Below are positions 55,576 through 64,000 of a DNA stretch of 64,000 nt, piece after piece (within the stretch, counting starts at the first letter, position 1; every line of letters begins with the position of its first letter). A program made the position numbers and the translations under genes. Under the pieces are notes generated by a model, which saw only the letters and a list, made by a program, of their open reading frames with translations, did no database searches and was not told the DNA's origin. Source of the DNA: Adiantum capillus-veneris (Eukaryota; Streptophyta; Polypodiopsida; Polypodiales; Pteridaceae); the NCBI GenBank assembly GCA_014529385.2, contig CM043953.1, forward strand, positions 90,180,342 through 90,244,341, in the 5' to 3' direction.

Positions 55576-56809
55576 TGTAAGGTGCAGCGGAGCGATTGTT
55601 TGAACTTTTCTGAAGATGAGTGCTTCGAACTGTGCTCAAGGTTCCTTATACTTATGGAAGGGAGAGCCTTCCGTTCTTAATGAGAGAGTGCAATGGACAC
55701 AAACAAGGTGAATGGACACTGTGCGTGAAGGTGCATGAGATTGAGAGAGAGAGAAGAGAATACGACACCAGAGACGTTGTAAAACCCTCCTCCGAAGGCC
55801 CCACTCTCTATGGCGAGAGCGGTCTACTTATGATTGCACAAATCTCTACAATGCTTGGACTTGCCGACGATGTCGACGACGATGAGGACGATGGCAAGAC
55901 AGGCTGAAAACTGAAAATGCTAAGGGCTGAAATCTGCAAATCTTTATCTGCTGAATTTTGACTCTTATGTCGGTGATGATGTCGATGACGACTATGCGAC
56001 GACGACGCGCTGAAAACGCAGATGCTGAAATCTGCGTTTTCCGGGCTGAAACTGCAAACTTCGATGGATTCCACCGTGCGGCGAGGAACTGCTGTGGGAA
56101 GGTGAGATCTGCGAGGTTTGGGGGTTGTTCTGTTGTGTCTAAGGGCTGAAAACTGAAAACGCTGGTCCTATGGCTGATTTTGTCGCGATGAATCTGCAAA
56201 ATGTCGGGGCTGATCTGCAAACCAAAAACCCTAGGGCTGAATTCTACTGTCTTGTGAAATCTGCTATGGATCTGCTGGTGCAACTGCTAACGCTAGGGGA
56301 TCTTGTGCCTTGTGGTCGCCGAGGTTGCTCTGCAATGCAAAAACGCCAAGGCTGATCTGGAACTGAAAACGCTAGGGTCTTCTGCTGATGCTGAAAAGGC
56401 TAGCCTGCTGGGGTCGTGTTGAGAAGGTGCCTGTTGAACTGAGTTCCTGCTGCCTCTTCTGCCAGAAAGTGTTAATTGTGGTTTGCTTATATATTAACTT
56501 AGCAAAATTGCCCTACCTACTTTCCAACGAAAGTCACTTAAAAATAATAAGTGAAAAATGTCAAAAATAGGGAAAATAGGTCTATGCACTATAAAAATGC
56601 TACTGATGGGATCTGATGGGAATTTGATGGTCATGCTGTGTGCAACCAGAGGATATGCATCTAATCTAATTGTCTGGACATGCACGGTCTGCGAAGAGAC
56701 TCACAAAAGTGCGAAATCACTTCCTATTTTAGACTGACTGGACTGAACTGAACCCTGGTCATGTTGTAGCTTGTCCACGGACACATAGGGTTGGATGTGT
56801 CACGTGACA
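55576..56809 (-). repeat. 5' LTR of element F, 1234 bp, complete
   Basis: Plus-strand ends TGTAAGGTGCAGCGG and TGTCACGTGACA. Same length as the 3' LTR of E. Confidence 0.9.
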
Positions 56810-56814
56810 CTGTC

Positions 56815-57078
56815 TTGAAGAGGAGGTCTGCTTGCAATTCTAGACTTATCATGCACTTCACCTATTGTGCTGTATCTTTGACTTGGTTTTAGAGGCAAGG
56901 CGTATTGTCGGTCGGACTATTGATTTGTGCAAGTTTGTGGTTTTGATGTTCTACGACAAAGAGGATCGTATGGCTGGTTGCTGCTGTTTTCACCCTCTTG
57001 AGGCTGATTAGTGGTGTTTATGACTGATTTGGAGAACTTTCTCAACGAGGACTTAGAGGAGGAGGTGTATGTGGAGGA
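56815..57078. other. Right flank of the inverted insertion
   Basis: 56815 to about 56888 completes the second 181-bp repeat unit. The rest has no recognisable coding content. Confidence 0.6.
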
Positions 57079-57607
57079 TGTCAAAGGTGCAACGGAAAAG
57101 GGTGAATCGGGTGGTGATCGTGTCTGTAATAGTGAGCAAACCTCCATACGGGATGGGGCAGCCAATGGATCTCGGATCTATCGTGATCGATCTCGAATTC
57201 CTACCGCATACTGCCCACCAAACAAGCTCGGGACTAAAATACAAGTGTAGTACCTACAAGTTCGGGCTCAACACGGAGGGGAAGGAGAGCGCTAGAGAGA
57301 GGGAGAGATATCCACGGCAAAGCGTTGGAGAGATAGAGATTGCTTGTGCAAGAAAACGCTAGAGCTCAGAGAGGAGAGAGAAAATGCTACAACACTCATT
57401 AGAGAGAGAAAATGCTAGAGATAATAGCCAAAATGTCGGAAGCTTTACATTGAACAGATGCCAAAAAGTACAAAGGAGGGGGGGCTTCATATACAGGCAA
57501 ATCCCTAATTTGCCCTATCTACTGCAAAACCCACGATCCCATAAAATGGTCGAAGAAATGCTTATAAATGTGTAAACTCACTAAAAGTGACCTAATATAC
57601 ACATTTT
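57079..57607 (-). repeat. Diverged LTR of the E/F family (tentative)
   Basis: Begins TGTCAAAGGTGCAACGG, like the E/F LTR end. It has GCTAGAG/AAACGCTAG motifs and a TTTGCCCTATCTACT block like GCCCTACCTACTTTCC at 56510. It ends where a plus-oriented LTR start appears. Similarity is patchy. Confidence 0.35.
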
Positions 57608-57920
57608 GTCACGTGCACATCTAACCCTATGTGCATGTGGACGAGCTATAACTCCTACTTATACGGTTTAGGTTGGCCTAGGAAGTGTTCTGGCATCCTT
57701 GGGAGCTTGTACGTAGGATGAGACACTTTAGAATAGCTGCATACACCCTCTAATTGCACATTCCATATAGCACCGTTAGTACCAAGCATGGGCAAGAATC
57801 GCATACGAAGCACCTCTTATTAATAGTTCTCCATCTTATTAATAAGTAGCATTTCAACATAATTTTCCAAGGTCGTGGTGGGCTCTAAATGGCTCTGCTC
57901 GACCGCTGGCTATATAAGGT

Positions 57921-57998
57921 GTTAGATTCTTCATCTCCAAAAAGCTTCGCACACTATCTACAGGCTCCTCACCACTCTCGTGCACTGGCCCTTGGTTG
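57921..57998. repeat. Direct repeat, partner at 60265-60341
   Basis: GTTAGATTCTTCATCTC through GGCTCCTCACCACTC to CTGGCCCTTGGTTG in both, with several substitutions. The second copy follows a 16-base G run (60250-60265). Confidence 0.8.
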
Positions 57999-59430
57999 CC
58001 ATCAGTAAGGAGGCCATTTCGGAGGGTTTCATCGCGAAGAAATCCTTCATGCCACCAACGTTTTCAACCTACCTGCGTTTTTCAGCAAGGGCTGCGTTTT
58101 TGTGGCTTGTTGGCGTTTTTGCGGCTCTCTCTTCATTACCATCGTTCTCCTCTTCATAGCGCCTTCTTCTCCACACCACTGCTACAGCGTTTTCAACACT
58201 TGCGTTTTTGCTGCAGGTCATCATTTTCAGCAGAGGACATCTTCTTTGCCTTGCGTTTTTTGATGCAGCCAACGTTTTCTTGCTTGCTGCCCAGCGTTTT
58301 GCAGAAGGGTTCTTCATACACAAGCCATTTCAGGTTTTCAGCCATTGGGTTATCATCAGCGATCGTCTTCTTCCTTGCCGGATCTTAACCTCTTGGCCAC
58401 TTGAAGATCATCCATTGCTGCACGATACCGCTCTCCTTGGACCTTCCCCATTCAGATTTGGGACTATTATTGGCTGTTTCTATCGGGCTACTTGGTGCCC
58501 CACCTGTCCTCTTGCCTCAACCTCCGGCATCCGGTGTCTCCCAACACTGATTGGATTGCTGAATTTTCTGTTTACAGCAGCGTTTTTTCAGCCTCTTTTG
58601 CTGCGTTTTTTGGCATAGACAGCACCTTACCTTAGCCTTGTCAGTGACTTCTCGGATTCCCTTCCTGATTCACAGGTCTTTACCCCCTACCCGAACCGGT
58701 GTGGCGCTTACACGACGTGTTTTCAGATCGCATTTCACCTTTGCTCCTTTCCTTCGACATTGAGACGCGGACTCAGATATAGGTTCTGGCACAACGGACG
58801 GATCCCCCTCGACATTATAGATCTTCCCTCCTCAAGGTTCTTTTGCCCTCGGGAAGATGCAGGGGATTGGATTGGTACTGGTACTTATGTGGACATGGCT
58901 TGTATTTTCGACTGCTACTTCTCCCTCAGTAACCCTTCCTCCCTCTCCCTCGACTGTTGTCTCTCTATTTGGGATTGCCCTATCCACCTCCTTCATTGGT
59001 TTTTTGTACGATAAACCTGTGTCTTTTGGCGCGTCAGACACTTCTTTTAGACATGTTCTACCAGATGTATCCTTTCGCATTTGGATGCCTGCAGGGTCTC
59101 TTCCGACACACTGCTCCATGGTGGCTCTTTTGCCTTGCCTCTACTTGGCTTGCTTCTGCTTGGTTGTGTGGCTCCTCCACTTGCAGTTTGGATGTACCTA
59201 TGCACTACGTACACGGTGAAGACCTCATGTATGTTCCTTGCTTTGCTGGTCTACTCCGAGGCTATGACTGCTACAACACCGGTCATTCTTCCTAATGCAT
59301 CCTCTCAGCCGTCCTTAACCTCATCACATTCCATTACCTTCCCGGGGGGAGTTCTCCTATGTCGCATGTCTTCACAACTTGCACTTGCAGACTCTCTCTT
59401 GGATATTTTGTCCAGACCCCGATGGTGGAT

Positions 59431-59768
59431 GTGCTCCCACACGTTGACTTTCCTCAAGATCCCCTCCGACTCTTTTGTCCCATAGTGTGTCTGCCATGGA
59501 ACGAAAGATCATATCGCAGCTTATACCTTGAGACGACTCTTCTCTCGGAAGATTGCAGATACTGCGGTCTCTACATGGACGGATTGCTTATCTTGTCATG
59601 TGCTCCCACACGTTGACTTTCCTCAAGATCCCCTCCGACTCTTTTGTCCCATAGTGTGTCTGCCATGGAACGAAAGATCATATCGCAGCTTATACCTTGA
59701 GACGACTCTTCTCTCGGAAGATTGCAGATACTGCGGTCTCTACATGGACGGATTGCTTATCTTGTCAT
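59431..59768. repeat. Perfect tandem duplication, 169-bp period
   Basis: 59431-59599 and 59600-59768 appear identical by eye (GTGCTCCCACACGTTGACTT to GATTGCTTATCTTGTCAT). Confidence 0.9.
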
Positions 59769-60624
59769 CTTGTCTACTATGGTGGACGATGCCTTCCCTA
59801 TTGAGCCTCTTCTTCCTGCTCTTCCTCCCTCTTTTGCCCGACCTTATTTGACTTGGATATGCTACCGGTTTTCCACCTCGGCAGTTTTCCTCTCCTCTTG
59901 GTCACCATGCTCCTCTTTAGTGGGGGTCCCCATGTCTTGTCTCCTGTTGCTACACTGGGTTCCTCCATCTCAGTGGTGATCATCACCGATGGGCTATTGG
60001 ACGCTCATCTTAGGTTACTTCCTCATATAAATCCTCTTTAGCGACTTATTCCGTAGCTTGCCACTCCATCAGCTTCCTTGTGCGACTTGATCGGAGTTTC
60101 CTCACCCTTGGCCATCATCACATTGGTGCTGTACGGATTGTTGTGTTGTTTGATGGCGCTCCTCATCCTTTTCTCTCGGGATTTACATCTTCTCAAGATT
60201 TACCAGGCGTGTCGCATTCTCCTCGACAGCTTCTCCGCATCTATTGTTCGGGGGGGGGGGGGGGGTTAGATTCTTCATCTCGAGATGCTTCACACATTGT
60301 CTACAGGCTCCTCACCACTCACGCGCACTGGCCCTTGGTTGTGGGTTGGCCATCCGTACACCTGTTGGACAGGGATCTCAGGCACACTTAGGGTTGTTCA
60401 ACACATTTCCCACTTTAGACCTGTTTTGATCACATATTCCCCCATTTATATTGGAGGGTCATATTTTTAGGTCATTGGGCTATATTGAGGATTATTGCCC
60501 GACTAGCCCCTATTCTCCTATATATAGGAGGGGGGGCACCCTCATTGTATTGTATTGTCTCATACCATGTAGCCATCTGGAGTTATTGGGTTGCCAGCCT
60601 TTCCACCATCTGTCTCCTCTCATG

Positions 60625-60628
<4 letters not shown>

Positions 60629-60687
<59 letters not shown>

Positions 60688-60688
60688 A
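60629..60688. repeat. (CT)n microsatellite
   Basis: About 28 units with one interruption. Confidence 0.95.
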
Positions 60689-61153
60689 CCTTCCGTTGCA
60701 CACTTTGACAAGGACCTAGGGGGTCACCTCCTAAGGCAAGCAAGGAAGAAAGCAAAAGAAGTACAAGTATTAACAGCAGGACCGCAGCACAAGTACCAAC
60801 AATACCTAGCGTTGCCCTTCAGCGTTTCCATCATCAACCATCCAGCGTTTTGGAAAGCCTCATCATTGCCAGTGGTTCCACCCATTCAGCCAGTGTTTTT
60901 AGCCCTGTACAAGACCAACGTTTTTCAGCATCAATACCATCGATTTCAGCCGTCAATTTGCAAATTTTAACCCTATGAACCATCAGTGTTTTCAGCATTC
61001 AGCTTTTAGCCTCTCAAGTTCCAAGCATCTACCGCAATACCCACCAGCATCTCAGCATCTAGACCCATTGTAACAACATTTGTGCAACCTAAAGCAAATA
61101 CCTCTCTAGCAATAGAGGGGGGCCCTCGGAGGGGGGTTTAGGACCCCATCTGG

Positions 61154-61302
<149 letters not shown>

Positions 61303-61458
61303 TACACACACACACTCATAACACCTTCACTCACAGTATCATTTTTTTTTCTCTATCTAGTCTATTGCACAACTCTCATTTAAGTAAAAGGAACCTTGAG
61401 TATGCACTGAGCACGCATCCTGAGCACACACCCTAAATCAGTTCCGATGTACGTAATA

Positions 61459-62073
61459 TTGGTATTCGAGCTCTTTGGCAGTGTTCGGTATCTTCACTCA
61501 AGAATAGAACCTAAAGAATCTCTCTTAGATTTTTTTCCTCAAAGAATCTTTGTGTCCTGACTCCAGACTTATTAGCCACTCCCACCCTTAGTCCATCGTG
61601 CATCGGGTGCGCTCCCATCTTTATCGATATGTCTTAAGGGTAATTAAGCCATAAAGAACCACATTTTTTTTTTTGCTTGTTTAAGATTGGACGTAACCCT
61701 GGTCCACTTGGTCGTGTCGATCTCTCTAACCAGAGTGACACGTAACCCATAAAAGAAGGGCTTGTCCAGCCTCCCCTCGTTCCCCTTTTCTTCACTCATT
61801 GAGAGCGGACCTTACACATTGTGGCAGTCCAATCGACGTGAGGTGGCAAAAAGCAACCTTGGTGTGAGCGCAAGGCCGCCAAGGGCTGCACCCGCAGGAA
61901 GGAGTTGAGCTTGGGTAAAAGAAAAGCCTTCTTAAATGTAGATCGCAAGCGGTACCAAGTACCAAGAACCCCAAGTACCCAAGTATCCCATGTACCCCAA
62001 GACCCCAATTACCCCGAGTACCCCCAAGTACCCCAGGTACCCTAAGTACCCCAAGTACCTAGGTACTCAGTGC
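61459..62073 (+). other. Leader of element G with minisatellite
   Basis: It shares with E the block CAATCGACGTGAGGTGG to GCGCAAGGCCGCCAAGG (61832-61885). 61953-62070 is a degenerate repeat of CCCCAAGTAC-like units just before the gag ATG. Confidence 0.65.
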
Positions 62074-63228
62074 ATGGTCATCACCAGAAACAGAATGGAT
62101 ACTTCGCATGAAGATGATGAGAGTGGAATTGGAGAAGAAGAAGAGTCTACATTAGGAGGATTGTTTCCAGATCATCCTCCATCCCCATCTACGCCGCGTA
62201 TTGCAACAAATCCTATGGAGACCTTGGTCAAGTCTATGATGGAGATGATGCTACAAAAAGAGGCTCAGCGCATCGCATGGATAGAGAACGTGAAGAACGA
62301 GAGCGTAAGCAAGCAAGCGAAGCTCAACGCATAGCAGCTGAAGAAAAGTGGGCGGCTATGGAGCTGGAGCAAGAGGCGCAGCAGGACCAACGCATGAAAG
62401 AGTTGATCCTACAGGTACCACTCAAGGAGGTTGACCAGTATAGGTAGAGAGTCGAGACGACGGCTCCAACAATCCAGTCACTGACTAGTTGACTTTTAGT
62501 AAGTCTAATGGTAAGATGGATGCTTTTGTGATTCATTCTTGGTTACATCAATTTAATGCTTATTTTGCGACTAACAAGAAAAACAATAACAATAAAGTTT
62601 TGATTGCTGCCATGTATCTCTCGGGCGATGACATTAATTGGTATCAAGCCTGGCAAAAGGCACATTTGGCGGAGCATCTTGAGCATACCGCGGATAGCGT
62701 ACCCCTCTCTTTTAGTTTGGTTGACTTCCAAGACAAGCTCATGGTCCAATTTATGTCACCGCAGTACCTTGATGGGTTGAACGAAGATTGAAGAGGCCTC
62801 AAGCAAAATCGCACTCCCGTTATGTCTTTTTCTAACCGTATTTTGCAGATATTTGTGCATTTGCGTAATTCGGATGTGGATCGTAAAGAGGCTTTTCTCT
62901 TTGGTACGTCAAATACAACGTGAAAGTCTTATGACTCACTGACTACAATGATGATGTGAGAATCGCTCTTGAGCAAGAAATGAAGCACAACAAAGGTAAG
63001 CATAAAGAGAATAAGTCCTCTCAAAGCACCCTGCAAAACCCTCAGAACGAACAGAATGGTAAGAACAACGGTAATTCTTCCTCTTCTCAGTCTTCCTCTG
63101 CACCTAAAGCACTGAACTCTCACAATGCTAATAAGGGAAAGGCTAAAACTCAGGATACCCCTCAACTGACACACCATGAAAAATCTGCTAAAGAAATAGG
63201 AGGATGGTTAAGTTTTGAAGAACGAACC
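62074..63228 (+). pseudogene. gag: Gag of element G (E/F relative) with capsid domain
   Basis: ATG 62074 opens MVITRNRMDTSHEDDESG, matching the E/F start, then HPPSPSTPRIATNPMETLVK. After stops, 62489-62791 has a Retrotrans_gag core: MDAFVIHSWLHQFNAYFATN, LIAAMYLSGDDINWYQAWQK, VDFQDKLMVQFMSPQYLDGL. A third frame (62956-63240) is Lys/Asn/Ser-rich, like a nucleocapsid-side linker. It is cut at 63228 by a Copia LTR. This is the gag capsid that E and F lack, so G may represent the autonomous relative. Confidence 0.75.
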
Positions 63229-63851
63229 TGTTGGAATTAGGGTTGCTGGAAAACACACACAGCTTGGAGAAGACGAATGAAGCTCAAGGCACACAACTAT
63301 GTGTATTACTTAGTGTGCAATAGAAAGATAGATAGCCCTAGAGTGATGGGCGTATATACAATGCACGAGGGAAAAAACCTCCTAGTGAGGAAAAATGCCT
63401 CGGCGGTCCTATGTGTGTTCACACACATCACTACCACATGTATATGGTACCAAATCCCCCCTGGGAGTGATGCAGTGAACGAGAGCTGGCAGATAGAGTA
63501 TAGGGAAGTGCCATGCCCTGTGAGGACATGATCAATCCACAAAGGGGAGTAAGCCCAAAGCTTTGCGGAAAGCTTCGAACTTCTCACAAGACAATGCCTT
63601 TGTGAAAATATCTGTAAGGTTGTCCTGTGTTGGCACATAAGCGAAGTTGATCTCTCTTGTTGAGTGCCTCTCTCTAACATAGTGGTAATGCACCTCAATG
63701 TGCTTTGTGCGAGCATGAAAAATTGGGTTCCTCGCAACTGCCATGTGCTCTGACTGTCAGTGTAGATAGTGTTCGTAGTGTCCTGTCCAACACCCAAATC
63801 AGCCATAAGGCGTCTAAGCCATACACACTCAACCGTAGCTGTGAAGACCGT
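63229..63851 (-). mobile_element. Copia C-family fragment: 3' LTR plus RNase H end
   Basis: LTR at about 63229-63452 (TGTTGGAATTAGGG to GTATATGGTACCA), preceded in minus sense by the polypurine tract CCAGGGGGGATTTG. The minus-strand frame 63532-63744 and flanking phase read ARTKHIEVHYHYVRERHSTR, YVPTQDNLTDIFTKALSCEK and CVWLRRLMADLGVGQDTTN, the same RNase H tail as Copia C. It is truncated at 63851, where another LTR begins. Confidence 0.9.
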
Positions 63852-64000
63852 TGTAAGGTGCAGCGGAAATGAATGTTGAACTTTGCTCAAGATGAGTGCT
63901 CCGAACTATGCTCAAGGGTTCCTTTTACTTATGGAAGGGAGAGCCTTCCTTTCTTTAATGAGAGAGTGCAAGTGATCACAAACAAAGTGATGAACACTGT
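63852..64000 (-). repeat. End of an E/F-family LTR, running off the window
   Basis: TGTAAGGTGCAGCGGAAATG and GCTCAAGATGAGTGCTCCGAAC match the F LTR at 55576-55720. Confidence 0.85.

Larger units (their letters stand above)
48804..56809 (-). mobile_element. Inverted pair of non-autonomous LTR elements (E plus, F minus) within one target duplication
   Basis: CTGTC lies directly outside both ends (48799-48803, 56810-56814). From left: last 47 bp of an LTR (-), distal 625 bp of an LTR (+), interior (+), complete LTR (+, 51570-52803), proximal 786 bp of an LTR (-, 52804-53589), interior (-), complete LTR (-, 55576-56809). Both complete LTRs are 1234 bp. The simplest history is that E inserted into the 3' LTR of F, followed by deletion at the left inverted-LTR junction (48850/48851). 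Neither copy has RT, RNase H or a recognisable integrase core. Confidence 0.85.

Noticed and set aside
58857-59851. Plus-strand hydrophobic frames that resemble membrane proteins
   Set aside because: They overlap one another in different frames, follow a tandem duplication and T-rich DNA, and show no domain or start context.

Overview
This window is plant nuclear DNA. The evidence is spliceosomal introns, a split PX-domain gene, plant-type Ty1/Copia and Ty3/Gypsy retrotransposons primed by initiator tRNA-Met (TGGTATCAGAGC) or an Asp-tRNA-like site, a non-LTR element, and very long CT, GT, GA and TA microsatellites. No CRISPR, operon, rRNA or tRNA signal was seen. The density of nested retroelements and an intron apparently longer than 17 kb suggest a large land-plant genome. 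A homosporous fern is my guess, not something the sequence proves.

Left third (1-28264): a stack of nested LTR retrotransposons. The outermost is a plus-strand Copia ('Copia C'), present in three pieces (11589-11623, 20461-22483, 28061-28264). It was split by a large minus-strand Gypsy ('element B', 1499-11588, continuing past the left edge), by a plus-strand Tat-like Gypsy ('element A', 11624-20460) at its SRDV motif, and by a complete minus-strand Copia ('Copia D', 22484-28055) inside its 3' LTR with a perfect 5-bp GTAGT target duplication. Element B was itself hit by a minus-strand Copia of the Copia C family (1-1498).

Middle (28265-44200): older debris. It holds a chromovirus-like RT/RNase H fragment, a frameshifted coiled-coil ORF, a 5'-truncated LINE bounded by GA-rich tracts, tandem duplications of 157 and 166 bp, a fold-back element, an LTR/PBS remnant, a (CT)44 tract beside a 32-C run, and a decayed copy of the purine-biosynthesis gene PUR5 (AIR synthetase).

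The only convincing host gene is at 44359-46600 (+). It encodes the first about 700 residues of a PX plus Rubicon-homology zinc-domain protein, in two exons with a clean 139-bp intron. The reading stops at a splice donor, and no continuation was recognised in the remaining 17 kb.

Right quarter (46601-64000): probably intronic and again full of LTR elements. The main feature is an 8-kb insertion (48804-56809) bounded by one CTGTC target duplication. It consists of two oppositely oriented copies of the same non-autonomous element (1234-bp LTRs, about 2-kb interior with Asp/His-rich repeats and no reverse transcriptase). A diverged relative with a recognisable gag follows (57608-63228). It is cut by another Copia C-family fragment (63229-63851), which ends at another LTR of the 48804-56809 family.

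Apart from the host gene, the coding matter is retroelement gag/pol, most of it disabled by frameshifts and stops. Copia D is the most intact copy.
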